Shown: positions 54,940 to 63,977 of the stretch, one piece after another
How positions within the stretch are numbered: the stretch's first letter is position 1
Layout: the number at the start of each line of letters is the position of its first letter
Origin: Pseudoduganella lutea
GTDB taxonomy: Bacteria > Pseudomonadota > Gammaproteobacteria > Burkholderiales > Burkholderiaceae_D
Reading direction: 5' to 3'
DNA length: 64,000 nucleotides
NCBI RefSeq assembly: GCF_004209755.1
Contig: NZ_CP035913.1
Coordinates: forward strand, 992,001-1,056,000
Program-made: the position numbers and the translations under genes
Notes under the pieces: model-generated
Told to the model about the DNA's origin: nothing
What the model saw: only the letters and a program-made list of their open reading frames with translations
Database searches by the model: none

Positions 54940-55469
54940 AGCCGACCACCAGTGCCGATACCGCCGTTACCTCCGCTGCCGCGCTGTCGCCCGCCGACAT
55001 CGAGGCGCTGGCCGACAGCCTGTCCGACAACGCCGATGCGCTGCACAAACGCATCATGGCGGCGATCCGCAAGAACGCATCCACTGCCGGCGCAGCGATT
55101 TCCCATGCCGAGGCGCAGGAATTGTTCGAGCAGGAAATCGCGCTGCGCCAGCAGGCAAACAGCCTGTATGCGGATGCGACCGGTTTTGCCGCCCGGGGCG
55201 CGGCGTTGCCGGTACGGGAACTGCTCGACCTGGCGGTGCGCGCCCGCGAACGGATCCGGCGCATCGACCGTGCAAAGGAACTGGCCGGTATCGCCTCGGC
55301 ATTGTTCAATGCCGCCGCCGCCATTGCGGCGCTGAAGCCCGAGGCCCTGGTGCCCGCGCTGGAAGACCTGAAGGAGCATGTCCAGGCCCTGCCCGATACC
55401 GACGCCGCCAGCGACACCGACAAGTTGACCACCCCCTCTTCCGGCAGCGGGCATAGAATGGAGACATGA
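54936..55469 (+). CDS. Helical hypothetical protein of the lipoprotein operon
   Basis: 177 residues, Ala/Asp/Glu-rich, predicted helical. It has no signal peptide or membrane segment (LSPADIEALADSLSDNADALHKRIMAAI). A run near 115-135 (KELAGIASALFNAAAAIAALKPEAL) is hydrophobic but not a clear membrane helix. Start overlaps the previous stop, and its own stop overlaps the next start (both ATGA). The family is not recognised. Its coupling to a lipoprotein and a DksA-like protein is unusual. Confidence 0.72.
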   Translation: MKPTTSADTAVTSAAALSPADIEALADSLSDNADALHKRIMAAIRKNASTAGAAISHAEAQELFEQEIALRQQANSLYADATGFAARGAALPVRELLDLAVRARERIRRIDRAKELAGIASALFNAAAAIAALKPEALVPALEDLKEHVQALPDTDAASDTDKLTTPSSGSGHRMET

Positions 55470-55855
55470 ACATCCTGACACCCGACCAGCGCGCGGCGCT
55501 GCAAGCTTCGCTCGAGCAGCGCAAGTTCGCGCTGCTGCGGCAGTTCGCCACCCGGCCGAACAGCGAGTTCAACCGCACGCCAGCTGTCGAGGAAGTGGAA
55601 ACCTCCCCGGCCGACAGCGCCAGCAACCGCACGCTGAACCAGCTCGAGGCGGAAGCGGACGAGCTGCGGATCGCGCAACTGTCGTCGATCCGCCACGCAC
55701 TGGCCAAGTTCGACGGCGCCGACAATGGCGACAGCGGCGACTACGGCGACTGCGAGAATTGTGGCGAGCCGATCGGCTATTCGCGCCTGGAGGCGCGCCC
55801 CGAGGCGCGCTTCTGCATCGCCTGCCAGACCCGGCTAGAGCAACAGCGGCGCTGA
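55466..55855 (+). CDS. DksA/TraR-family zinc-finger protein
   Basis: 129 residues. A helical N-terminal half (coiled) is followed by the C4 zinc finger CENCGEPIGYSRLEARPEARFCIACQ, as in DksA/TraR. The coiled-coil tip lacks the DxxDxA acidic signature (it carries EAEADELR), so RNA polymerase binding may differ from DksA. GGAG precedes the ATG. It is the last gene of the three-gene operon. Confidence 0.88.
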   Translation: MNILTPDQRAALQASLEQRKFALLRQFATRPNSEFNRTPAVEEVETSPADSASNRTLNQLEAEADELRIAQLSSIRHALAKFDGADNGDSGDYGDCENCGEPIGYSRLEARPEARFCIACQTRLEQQRR

Positions 55856-55928
55856 TCGCCGCTGCGCGTGCCCTTCATTTAGTTGCAACCCGATCCATCC
55901 TGTGCGCGGCGCTGCGCGCGCACCGGCC

Positions 55929-55934
55929 TATAAT
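55929..55934 (+). promoter_or_regulatory. Perfect -10 box placed for a leaderless mRNA
   Basis: TATAAT ends 6 bp before the ATG at 55941, so the expected transcription start coincides with the A of the start codon. No ribosome site or clear -35 box is seen. Confidence 0.45.
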
Positions 55935-55940
55935 TCCCGC

Positions 55941-56849
55941 ATGGGCTACAAGACGATACTGGTACACGTGGATGAGGCACCGCACTCGGCTGCGCGGGTG
56001 CTGATGGCGGCCGAACTGGCGCTCCAGCATGGCGCGCACGTGATCGGCGTGGCGCTGACGGGCGTGTCCCGCTTCCTGTACCAGAACGAAATGGTCGACG
56101 ACGAGGATCCGAACCTCGCGCAGCACCTCGACGTGCTGCGTGAACGGGCAAGCCGCGCGCTGGCCGACTTTGCGCCGCAGTTGCGCGCACTGGGCGTGCA
56201 CGGCTTCGAGGAACGCGTGCTGGACGACGAACCGGGCACCGGCCTGGCGCTCGTGGCGCGGCATGCCGACCTGGTGATCGTCGGGCAGGCGCTGCCGGAC
56301 GCGCGCAGCTCCAGCCCGGCGGCGTTCCCCGCCGAGGTGCTGACCGAATCGGGTTGCCCGGTGCTGGTGGTGCCCAACACGGCGCGACCGCGCGGGTCGA
56401 TTTCGGTCACCCCGGCCGGCGTGGCGAGCGCGGGATCCCCGACGCCGGGCCGGCACGTGCTGGTGGCCTGGAATGCCAGCAAGGAAGCGGCGCGCGCGGT
56501 GCGCGAGGCATTGCCGCTGCTGGCCGGGGCTGAAAAGGTGACGGTGGCGATCATCGATGCCGACCTGAGGCCCGCGGCGTTTGGCGACACGCCGGGTGCG
56601 GAAGTGCTGGCATGGCTGGCCCGCCACGGCATCGCGGCCGACGTGCAGGTGCGGCAAGCTGCCCGCCAGGGTTTGCTGAAGCGCCCTGGCGACGTGGGCG
56701 AGGTCCTCATGGGGCTGGCAGGCGAAACAGGCTGCGATCTCGTCGTGCTGGGCGCCTACGGCCATTCGCGCTTCCGCGAAACGCTGCTGGGCGGCGTCAC
56801 GCGCACGGTGCTGGAATCGATGACGGTGCCGGTGCTGATGGCGCATTGA
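55941..56849 (+). CDS. Tandem universal stress protein (two UspA domains)
   Basis: 302 residues. Two UspA folds (1-145 and about 160-302). The second ends with VVLGAYGHSRFRETLLGGVTRTVLESMTVPVLM, the ATP-binding G-x2-G-x9-G(S/T)-type motif. The first domain ends in CPVLVVPN and lacks that motif, so only one site is likely to bind nucleotide. Role in survival under stress or hypoxia is inferred. The mRNA may be leaderless. Confidence 0.9.
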   Translation: MGYKTILVHVDEAPHSAARVLMAAELALQHGAHVIGVALTGVSRFLYQNEMVDDEDPNLAQHLDVLRERASRALADFAPQLRALGVHGFEERVLDDEPGTGLALVARHADLVIVGQALPDARSSSPAAFPAEVLTESGCPVLVVPNTARPRGSISVTPAGVASAGSPTPGRHVLVAWNASKEAARAVREALPLLAGAEKVTVAIIDADLRPAAFGDTPGAEVLAWLARHGIAADVQVRQAARQGLLKRPGDVGEVLMGLAGETGCDLVVLGAYGHSRFRETLLGGVTRTVLESMTVPVLMAH

Positions 56850-56948
56850 AAAGGAAGAGCGTGCGAGCTGGCTGGCTCGCACTGTTCGGCAGGCGCGGAG
56901 CGGTGCTCCACGCAGGCGCAGCCTCGCTCCCGGCCTTGCCCTTTGCTA

Positions 56949-57302
56949 TCACTCCTGCCAGTCCTGGTCGCGGATTTTTGCCACCTGGCGCAGCGTCATC
57001 CATTTGCACAATTGCAGCGCGTCTTCCTTGCCGGCGGACATCTGGCGCGGGCTGGCCAGGGCGATCTCGCAATCGCGATCGGACCATTCCTCGAACCGGA
57101 TCGCGCCACCGCGCGCCACTTCCAGCTGGTACATCAAACCGTCGTCGTAGCCAAAGCGCAGCACGGCCGATGGCGCGATCCCGTCCAGCGCGGCCCCGTT
57201 GCCCTCGTAGATTTCCGACAGCGCGGCCGCCAGTTGCGCCTCGGTTGGCGCCTGCACATTGTGGCCGTCCGGCCCGGTGAGCTCTACCCATGCGTGTGTC
57301 AT
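56949..57302 (-). CDS. Small hypothetical protein
   Basis: 117 residues, acidic, no signal or membrane segment. A short alpha/beta fold is likely (AVLRFGYDDGLMYQLEVARGGAIRFEEW). The family is not recognised. It lies 42 bp after the glycine-zipper protein on the same strand and could share its transcript. Confidence 0.65.
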   Translation of the reverse strand: MTHAWVELTGPDGHNVQAPTEAQLAAALSEIYEGNGAALDGIAPSAVLRFGYDDGLMYQLEVARGGAIRFEEWSDRDCEIALASPRQMSAGKEDALQLCKWMTLRQVAKIRDQDWQE

Positions 57303-57344
57303 GCACGCCTCCAGAAATGTGGCGCGACGGGGCCGGCGGCGCCG

Positions 57345-57896
57345 TCAGCCGATTCGTCGCGGCAGCGACAGCGGATCGAAATCCTTCCAGTCGCCCCCGG
57401 CGATCGTGCCCTCGGCGCGCTCGATATCGTTGGCGCCGAGCTTGCGCAGCAGTTGCACGGCGCGGTCCTCGTCACCGTCCGGAAGCGCAACGGCGATCAG
57501 CATGCCGGACTTGCGCGGCGCGATGGCGTTCTCGCCGCCCGCTTCTGGCTCGCCCTTTTCCTTCATGTGCGAGAAGCTGTACAGCGAGCCCACGTGCGCA
57601 CCGACGAGGCCGCCAACCACCGGGCCGACGGGCCCGGTCAGCGGCACCGTTGCGGCACCGATGGCCGCGCCGATCGCGCCGCCCGTGGCGGCGCCTTTTG
57701 CCAAGCCCTCCGGCGAATCCTTCGCACCGGGGGACAGGGTGCGGTCGCCGCCGAGCGCATGCATGTCATGCTGGCCGGGCTGGTTGACATAGAACGTGCT
57801 GATGCGGTCGTCGGGATACCCTTCGGCCTGCAGCGCCTGGCGGGCGCCGTCGACTTGTTCCTGCAACTGGAAATGACCGGCGATGATGGTTGTCAT
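57345..57896 (-). CDS. Glycine-zipper domain protein
   Basis: 183 residues. The N-terminal half is an SPOR/heat-shock-like alpha/beta fold (AGHFQLQEQVDGARQALQAEGYPDDRIS). The middle carries a Gly/Ala zipper (about 81-112: KGAATGGAIGAAIGAATVPLT and GPVGPVVGGLVGAHVGS) that can insert in membranes. A C-terminal domain resembles a second copy (GMLIAVALPDGDEDRAVQLLRKLGA). It likely responds to envelope or osmotic stress (inference). Start at 57896. Confidence 0.78.
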   Translation of the reverse strand: MTTIIAGHFQLQEQVDGARQALQAEGYPDDRISTFYVNQPGQHDMHALGGDRTLSPGAKDSPEGLAKGAATGGAIGAAIGAATVPLTGPVGPVVGGLVGAHVGSLYSFSHMKEKGEPEAGGENAIAPRKSGMLIAVALPDGDEDRAVQLLRKLGANDIERAEGTIAGGDWKDFDPLSLPRRIG

Positions 57897-58058
57897 GATT
57901 TTTATCTCCTGCATGAATTGGACGCACTCAGCTTGCCGCGCCCCCCGCCGTGTTTCCGTACGTTGACGCACATAGCCTGGCGCAAGCATCCCGGCAGCGG
58001 GCATGGTAGCGAAATCACCGACGGTGGCCAGTCAAAAGAGACGAAAAGTGCTGCCTTA

Positions 58059-59384
58059 TCAGGCAGCGGCGGCGCCGCCTGCCGGGTGCGGCGAACGCTG
58101 TGGCAGCCAGACGGTGAATGTGGTGGTGAACGTGCTGCCCTCGCCCTGCAGCGAGCGCACGTCGATGCGCCCGCCATGGCGGGTGACGATGCCATAGGAC
58201 AGCGAAAGCCCGAGACCGGTACCGCTGCCGACTGGCTTGGTGGTGAAGAATGGCTCGAAGATGCGCGTCAGGTGCTCCGGCGCGATGCCGCCGCCGGTAT
58301 CGGCGATCTCGATCCACACCCAGCCGTCCTGGGCGCCGGTACGGAGTCGGATTTTCCCCTTGCCGGCGATGGCTTGGCTGGCATTGACGATCAGGTTCAT
58401 GAACACCTGGTTCAGCTGCGAGGCCCGGCATTCGACAAGCGGCAGGTTGCCATACTCCGTGATCACCGACACCTTGTACCTCAGCTCGTTGGCAACGATG
58501 TTCAACGTACTGTCCAGCCCCCGGTGCAGGTCGGCCAGTTGCCATTCCGTTTCTCCCACGTGCGAGAACTCGCGCAGTGAGTGCACGATTTCCTTTACCC
58601 GCCGCAGGCCTTCGATCGACTCGTGGATCAGGGAGATCACGTCGCCGCGCACGAACGCCAGGTCGGCGACCTGGCGCATCGGCGCCATCCGCTCCACCAG
58701 GCTGGCGTCACCGGCGATCGCGCGGTCGTATGCATCGATCAGGTCAAGCAGCGCGCCGACATAGCCTTGCAGCGTGCCCATGTTGGAATTGACGAAACCG
58801 ATCGGATTGTTGATCTCGTGGGCGATCCCGGCCGCCAGTTGCCCGATCGACGCCATCTTTTCCGATTGCAGCAACTGTTCATGGGCCTCGCGCAACTTGC
58901 CGATCAGCTGCTGCTGTTCGACACCCTTGGCCGTCAGCGCTTCCTCCATGGCCTTCCGGTCCGTGATGTCGGTCAGCGCGCCGATGACTTCCAGCGGCCG
59001 GCCCGTTTCATCGCGGATCAGCCGCAGTGTGTCGTGCATCCACAGGTAGCGGCCATCGGCCGCACGGAACCGGTACTCGTACACGCGCTGGCCTTCGGTG
59101 AAGACTTCCGCCAGGCTGGCCACGATGCGCGGCTTGTCTTCCGGGTGGATGTGATCGAACCAGAAATTCGGATCGGCCAGCATTTCGTCCGGCCGGTAAC
59201 CCAGCATGTTGAACGCGTTATTGCTGACGAACGTCATCTTGAAGTCGCCGCTGGGTACCGTGCAGTAGATCAGCGCCGGCGTGTTGTCGATCAAATATTG
59301 CAGGCGGGTGGATCGCACGGGACCGGACGACGCGGCGCCGGCTGGCGCAGCGGCCGGGGAAGCATCGAAATCCTCGAAATGCAT
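58059..59384 (-). CDS. Orphan PAS sensor histidine kinase
   Basis: 441 residues, no membrane segment. A PAS/PAC domain (about 25-145, with [10 protein letters not shown]) is followed by a coiled region, the H-box ([19 protein letters not shown], His189), N-box ([15 protein letters not shown]), G1 (DTGGGI) and G2 (GSGTGLGLS). No response regulator is adjacent. The ATG overlaps the mtfA stop (TAATG), so it is translated with MtfA. The stimulus is probably cytoplasmic. Confidence 0.9.
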   Translation of the reverse strand: MHFEDFDASPAAAPAGAASSGPVRSTRLQYLIDNTPALIYCTVPSGDFKMTFVSNNAFNMLGYRPDEMLADPNFWFDHIHPEDKPRIVASLAEVFTEGQRVYEYRFRAADGRYLWMHDTLRLIRDETGRPLEVIGALTDITDRKAMEEALTAKGVEQQQLIGKLREAHEQLLQSEKMASIGQLAAGIAHEINNPIGFVNSNMGTLQGYVGALLDLIDAYDRAIAGDASLVERMAPMRQVADLAFVRGDVISLIHESIEGLRRVKEIVHSLREFSHVGETEWQLADLHRGLDSTLNIVANELRYKVSVITEYGNLPLVECRASQLNQVFMNLIVNASQAIAGKGKIRLRTGAQDGWVWIEIADTGGGIAPEHLTRIFEPFFTTKPVGSGTGLGLSLSYGIVTRHGGRIDVRSLQGEGSTFTTTFTVWLPQRSPHPAGGAAAA

Positions 59385-60292
59385 TACCAGCTGGCCCAGG
59401 CAAACGAACGATTCGACGGCAATGCCGGCATGACGACGGGTTCCGGTGCGGATTCCGGTGAATCCGCGGCTGGCGGCTCGTCGAGCCACAGGCGCGGGTC
59501 GACCCGATAATACTTCGACAGCTCGTCATACAGTGCCGGGTGGCGCTGCGCCAGTTGCCACGGCTTGCCGAAAAAGGCCTCGGTCGCCACGGCAAAGAAT
59601 TCGGCGGGGCTGGTGGCGCCATAGTGATCGAGCACGCTGTCGGCGTTGCCCAGCCAGGCCGCACGCTGCAGGTGCGCGTAATCGCGCGACAGCACTTCGG
59701 ACCAGTTGCGGTAGTTTTCCTGGCTGCCCAGGTAAGGCGCGCCATTGGTCTGGCCCGATTCGCTGTCGAGCTGGTGGGCAAACTCGTGCAGCACCACATT
59801 GTGCCCGTCCCAGGCCAACGCGCCGCGCTCGGTATCATCCCAGGACAGCACGACGCGCCCGTCCTGCCAGGATTCGCCCAGCATCGTCTGGCGGAAATGG
59901 GTGACGACACCGCCCGGCCCCACGTCCTGCCGCGCCGCCGCGAACGCGCCCGGATACACGAGGATCGTACGCAGCGATGGATAGACACCGGTGGCGCGAT
60001 TCAGCAGCAGCAGGCACGCCTGGCCGGCAATCGCGACGCGCATGGTATCGGTCACCTCGAGGCCGGCACAGCCGACGAACTTCTTTTCGTGGAGGAATTG
60101 CTTCACGCGCCGCTGCAACTGCTCCTGCAAGGCGGGGTCGAGGCGGTCAAGGATGGGAACGTAACGGCGCAGCGCATCGAGCGCAGCCGGGGCCAGCGGC
60201 CGGGACAGGGCCCGGCGCAATGTCAGGCGGGGATACAGGAATGGCGCGGCGACTGCCAGCGCCAGGAGCGTCAAACCAAGCAATGCGTCCAT
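59384..60292 (-). CDS. mtfA: MtfA (M90) zinc peptidase
   Basis: 302 residues (E. coli MtfA 265). One N-terminal membrane helix (about 4-20) is present, which E. coli MtfA lacks. The zinc site is NVVLHEFAHQLDSESG (HExxH, Asp), with EFFAVATEAFF providing the downstream Glu. MtfA binds the repressor Mlc and controls glucose transport in enterobacteria; its target here is unknown. It overlaps the PAS kinase gene. Confidence 0.92.
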   Translation of the reverse strand: MDALLGLTLLALAVAAPFLYPRLTLRRALSRPLAPAALDALRRYVPILDRLDPALQEQLQRRVKQFLHEKKFVGCAGLEVTDTMRVAIAGQACLLLLNRATGVYPSLRTILVYPGAFAAARQDVGPGGVVTHFRQTMLGESWQDGRVVLSWDDTERGALAWDGHNVVLHEFAHQLDSESGQTNGAPYLGSQENYRNWSEVLSRDYAHLQRAAWLGNADSVLDHYGATSPAEFFAVATEAFFGKPWQLAQRHPALYDELSKYYRVDPRLWLDEPPAADSPESAPEPVVMPALPSNRSFAWASW

Positions 60293-60408
60293 ATTGGCCG
60301 TCCATAACGATATATGTCGCCACAGATGGGGAGCGTTGCCGACAATTCAATGAAGCGGGCGCCGTTGCCGGCGCCCTGTCTGCATACTTGCCTGCGCAGT
60401 GGCCAGTT

Positions 60409-61026
60409 TTACTGCTGTGCCTTCTGCAGCGATTGCGGGGCGCCGAACAACGCTGCCACCAGCGGGTCGCGGGTCACCGGACCGCGGTTGACGCGGATCG
60501 CATAATGCGTGTCGTCGGCGAGGATATGGAAGTGGCGGCCGCTGCCGGCCATGCTCTGCTCGCGCAGGCTCGGGCGCTCCTTGCGCGGCGGCGTGCCTTC
60601 GCGCTTCGGCTGGGCGATCGCCGCCAGGAAGGCCTGCACGCGTTCCGCATCCGGGGTAAGGCGATACACAGCCTTGCCCAGGTACGTGGCGGTGCCTTCG
60701 ATATAGCGGGCCAGTTCGATCACGCCCGCTTCGCGCAGGTCGCGGATATATTTGCGGGCACCGGACGGCGAGAATTTCAGGAACCAGGCGATTTCGTCGG
60801 CCAGCATCTCGTGCTGCTGCAACTCGCCGATCAGTTTTTGCATGTTCTCGATGCGGCGCAGGGTTGCCGAAGTGGACCGTACGCGCTCGATCGGCGCCAG
60901 CGACAATGCCTTGCGCTCGGTCCCCGGACCCGGGCGCTCCACCAGCGCCAGGCGCGGCTTCGCGGCGGGCTGGGAGGCCATCACATCGCTGTTCGACAGG
61001 TCGTGAGAATCTCTGATTGCGTGCAT
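60409..61026 (-). CDS. Winged-helix DNA-binding-like protein
   Basis: 205 residues with GGAG 7 nt upstream. Residues about 60-125 look like a winged helix (MQKLIGELQQHEMLADEIAWFLKFSPSGARKYIRDLREAGVIELARYIEG). The C-terminal part (GRHFHILADDTHYAIRVNRGPVTRDPLVAALFG) is conserved-looking. Probably a regulator. The target is unknown, and the family is not recognised. Confidence 0.75.
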   Translation of the reverse strand: MHAIRDSHDLSNSDVMASQPAAKPRLALVERPGPGTERKALSLAPIERVRSTSATLRRIENMQKLIGELQQHEMLADEIAWFLKFSPSGARKYIRDLREAGVIELARYIEGTATYLGKAVYRLTPDAERVQAFLAAIAQPKREGTPPRKERPSLREQSMAGSGRHFHILADDTHYAIRVNRGPVTRDPLVAALFGAPQSLQKAQQ

Positions 61027-61311
61027 TTGAACACTCCTTATAACGGTAGCCGGTTTGCGCGGTGCGGGGTCACTGCGCATTCATTCATTCATTGGGTTCC
61101 AGATTGCCGTTATGCGTTGTACAAGTCTGTGCGGCAACGAACACAAAATGGTTCAAAGCTTAAAGTTACGTTGTTGCTACGAAGAACTGTTTTCTGTGGC
61201 TGCCGTTGTCTTACATCCACCACTTCGCCGCTGAATGTGCGCTCGCGAACAGATCGGCGATGACCTGTTGTTTAAAGTGCATGCAGGACCAACCCTTAGA
61301 GAGGACACACC

Positions 61312-61587
61312 ATGAAATACTCCATCCTGCTGGCAGCCATCACGGCCCTGAGCCTTTCCGCTTGCAACAAGACCGAGAACACGGTGCCTGCAACCGATAC
61401 CACGACGGCGCCGGCCACGGCACCGGCAACGACCGAACCGGCAGCGCCGGCTGCGGCACCTGCCGATACCATGACGCCGCCACCGGCCGATACGACGACG
61501 CCGCCAGCCGACGCCACGGCACCTGCAGGCACGGGCACCACGCCGGCCGGCACCACCCCGCCTGCTGGCGGCACGACCACGCAATAA
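61312..61587 (+). CDS. Small Thr/Pro/Ala-rich lipoprotein
   Basis: 91 residues. A signal peptide with lipobox (LSLSAC, Cys18) is followed by an unstructured stretch of Ala/Pro/Thr (repeats PATAPATT, TPPADTTTPPAD). Such tails are seen in cell-wall-linked or surface lipoproteins. An AGAGAGG site precedes the ATG. It is flanked by a strong terminator and may be highly expressed. Confidence 0.75.
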   Translation: MKYSILLAAITALSLSACNKTENTVPATDTTTAPATAPATTEPAAPAAAPADTMTPPPADTTTPPADATAPAGTGTTPAGTTPPAGGTTTQ

Positions 61588-61925
61588 GCGCGGTAACGAG
61601 TGCGGCAGGAAGCGACGCGCAATGCGCAGCTCTTACCGCACCGCTGTACCGAACGCGCCGGCTAACGGCGCGTTTTTTCATTCTTCCCTCCCGTTGGACG
61701 GAAAGACGAGTGTTCAATTCCTGTTGTAAGATCACCACACATTTGATATAACGCAAGCTCATTGTGCGCTAGCGCACCGATGTTTTCGTTGCTTGCGCCA
61801 TAAACTTGACGTAACAGCAATGCAAAAGCTGCAAAATTGAAAGAAGAGCGGGGAGTTTATAAACGTCCGCTCCGTCAATATTGCTGTAGTTACAAACATT
61901 TCTTCCAACGCATCAGGAGTTATCC
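61588..61925. other. 338-bp intergenic region before ompA
   Basis: It holds the terminator at 61652-61678 and, after it, an AT-rich leader of about 200 bp (61740-61920). No coding frame looks real. The long leader could hold control of ompA translation. No known riboswitch motif is recognised. Confidence 0.5.
61652..61678 (+). terminator. Intrinsic terminator of the small lipoprotein gene
   Basis: AACGCGCCG (61652-61660) pairs with CGGCGCGTT (61666-61674), followed by a run of T residues to 61678. Confidence 0.85.
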
Positions 61926-62960
61926 GTGAATAAATCCAAGAAGATCGCAATTGCCGCAGCCCTGCTGTGTGCTTCCGTCGCCGCTTCGGCGCAGGATGCC
62001 GTCATCAATCCGAACTGGTACATCCAGCCAAGCGTAAACGCGATGAAGCCTGACTCCGACTGGGCCACCGACAAGACCGGCTATGGCGGCGGCTTGAAGT
62101 TCGGTAAGCCGATCTCGGAAAACTGGGATATCCAGTTGGGTTACACGTATGCCCGCTCGAGCGAGAACGGCGCACGCTACCAGCAGGAAACGCTGGGTGT
62201 CGACTTCCTGTACCTGTTCTCGCGCAAGACCTTCCGTCCGTTCGTGCTGGTGGGCCTGGGTGCCCAGCGTGACAAGGAAAATCCATTCCGCAGCCTGGCC
62301 GAACCGCACCGCACGTCGCCTTACATCTCGGCCGGCCTGGGCTTCCAGTCCGTCATCAACGACCGCTGGTCGTTCCAGGCTGACGTGCGCAGCGTCTATG
62401 GCTTCATCGGCAGCGATGACTTCCGCCATGACCGTTCCAATAACGTCTACGCCACCGTGGGCTTCAACTATGCCCTGGGCCCGGCACCGCAGCCGCCGGC
62501 ACCACCTGCGCCGCCGGCACCGGTCGCAGAGCCGCCAGCACCGGTAGCTCCGCCGCCGCCGCCGCCACCACCGGCACGCTTCGAGAAAGTGACGATGTCG
62601 GCCACCGAACTGTTCGAGTTCAACAGCGCCAAGCTGCGTGGCGACCAGGCCAAGCTGGATGACGTGGCACGCGTGCTGAACGAAAACCCGAGCCTGACGG
62701 GCATCACGATCACCGGTCACACCGACCGCATCGGTTCCGACAAGTACAACCAGACGCTGTCCGAAAAGCGTGCCGCCGCCGCCAAGGAATACCTGGTGAG
62801 CAAGGGTATCGCCGCGGACCGCCTGACCACCGAGGGCAAGGGCGAGTCCCAGCCGCTGGTGCAGTGCAACGACAAGAAGCGTTCGGACCTGATCAAGTGC
62901 CTGGAGCCGAACCGTCGCGTCGAAGTGGAACAGATCACGATCGAACGTAAAGTGAACTAA
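61926..62960 (+). CDS. ompA: OmpA-family outer-membrane protein
   Basis: 344 residues from GTG 61926 with AGGAG 7 nt upstream. A signal peptide (1-22) precedes an eight-strand barrel domain (about 25-185) and a Pro/Ala-rich linker (APQPPAPPAPPAPVAEPPAP). The OmpA/MotB peptidoglycan-binding domain follows (ITITGHTDRIGSDKYNQTLSEKRA, with the Asp/Arg pair). A Cys pair near the C-terminus (VQCNDK, IKCLEP) can form a disulfide. Major surface protein linking outer membrane to cell wall. Confidence 0.95.
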   Translation: MNKSKKIAIAAALLCASVAASAQDAVINPNWYIQPSVNAMKPDSDWATDKTGYGGGLKFGKPISENWDIQLGYTYARSSENGARYQQETLGVDFLYLFSRKTFRPFVLVGLGAQRDKENPFRSLAEPHRTSPYISAGLGFQSVINDRWSFQADVRSVYGFIGSDDFRHDRSNNVYATVGFNYALGPAPQPPAPPAPPAPVAEPPAPVAPPPPPPPPARFEKVTMSATELFEFNSAKLRGDQAKLDDVARVLNENPSLTGITITGHTDRIGSDKYNQTLSEKRAAAAKEYLVSKGIAADRLTTEGKGESQPLVQCNDKKRSDLIKCLEPNRRVEVEQITIERKVN

Positions 62961-62997
62961 TCGCCCGAAGGCATTTGCCTTCAGGTGCATTACGCAG

Positions 62998-63019
62998 AAA
63001 GGGGCTTAGGCCCCTTTTT
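62998..63019 (+). terminator. ompA intrinsic terminator
   Basis: AAAGGGGC (62998-63005) pairs with GCCCCTTT, then more T residues. A smaller GAAGGC/GCCTTC hairpin lies just before it (about 62967-62982). The next gene starts 18 bp later, so some read-through may supply yihY. Confidence 0.75.
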
Positions 63020-63037
63020 GTTTATACGGAGCTGAAA

Positions 63038-63943
63038 ATGAACTGGAGAAAGTTTCCCCATATCGCCAAGAAAATTCCCAACCTGCTGTACTGCGCCGTG
63101 ATGGAATGGTTCGACCACCGGGGCAGCAGCAAGGGTGCGGCGCTGGCCTTCTACACACTGTTCTCGCTCGCTCCGATCCTGGTGCTCGTCATCGCGATCG
63201 CCGGCATTTTCTACGGCAAGGAAGCGGCACAGGGCGAACTGTTTACGCAGCTGCGCGGCATGGTCGGCGCGCAAGGGGCGGAAGCGATCCAGCTGATCCT
63301 GGCCGGTGCGCGCAATGAAGAGGAAGGCAAGATCGCCACGGTGATCGCCGGCGCCCTGCTGCTGTTCGGTGCCACCAGCGTGTTCGCCGAGCTGAAGGCG
63401 AGCCTGGATGAAATCTGGCAGCTGCCGCCCGTTACGGAGAACACGGTGTGGGACACGATCCGCACCCGCCTGCTGTCGTTCGGGCTCGTGCTGGCACTGG
63501 GCTTCCTGCTGATGACGTCGCTCGTGGTCAGCGCCGCGCTGGAACTCTTCCAGCGTTTCTGGAACCGCTACTGGCCGGACGCGACCGTGTTCATCACGGT
63601 GCTGAACCACACGATCAGCTTCCTCGTGATCGCCGCCATGTTCGGCGTGATCTACAAGCTGCTGCCGCGCATCAAGCTGGATTGGCCCGATGTGATCATC
63701 GGTGCGATCGGCACCGCCATCCTGTTCATGATCGGCAAGTTCGGCATCGGCGCCTATATCGGCAACAGCGGCGTGGCCAGCAGCTTCGGCGCCGCCGGCT
63801 CCACGATCGCGCTGCTGCTGTGGGTGTACTACTCGGCCCAGATCTTCTTCCTGGGTGCCGAATTCGCCCGTCAGTACGCGCTGCGGATCGGCAGCCTGAA
63901 GCATCATCCGCGCGATGAGCAAGGCAAGCTGAAGATGAAGTAG
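63038..63943 (+). CDS. YihY/virulence factor BrkB family membrane protein
   Basis: 301 residues with six hydrophobic segments. Family motifs: SSKGAALAFYTLFSLAPILVLVI near the N-terminus, GATSVFAELKASLDEIW, and SFGAAGSTIALLLWVYYSAQIFFLGAEFARQY near the end. Once called ribonuclease BN, the family is now seen as a membrane protein of unknown transport role. The ATG at 63038 has GGAG 7 nt upstream. Confidence 0.92.
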   Translation: MNWRKFPHIAKKIPNLLYCAVMEWFDHRGSSKGAALAFYTLFSLAPILVLVIAIAGIFYGKEAAQGELFTQLRGMVGAQGAEAIQLILAGARNEEEGKIATVIAGALLLFGATSVFAELKASLDEIWQLPPVTENTVWDTIRTRLLSFGLVLALGFLLMTSLVVSAALELFQRFWNRYWPDATVFITVLNHTISFLVIAAMFGVIYKLLPRIKLDWPDVIIGAIGTAILFMIGKFGIGAYIGNSGVASSFGAAGSTIALLLWVYYSAQIFFLGAEFARQYALRIGSLKHHPRDEQGKLKMK

Positions 63944-63956
63944 CAAAATGGCTGAA

Positions 63957-63977
63957 AACCGGTGACAGACACCGGTT
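63957..63977. repeat. REP-like palindrome after the yihY-type gene
   Basis: AACCGGTG (63957-63964) and CACCGGTT (63970-63977) are exact inverted repeats around ACAGA, then CTTTTGG follows. It sits 13 bp after the stop and can also terminate transcription. It runs near the window edge, so any larger composite cannot be seen. Confidence 0.65.

Noticed and set aside
61740..61925. Riboswitch in the long ompA leader
   Set aside because: The leader is AT-rich and unstructured by eye; no conserved aptamer core was recognised.
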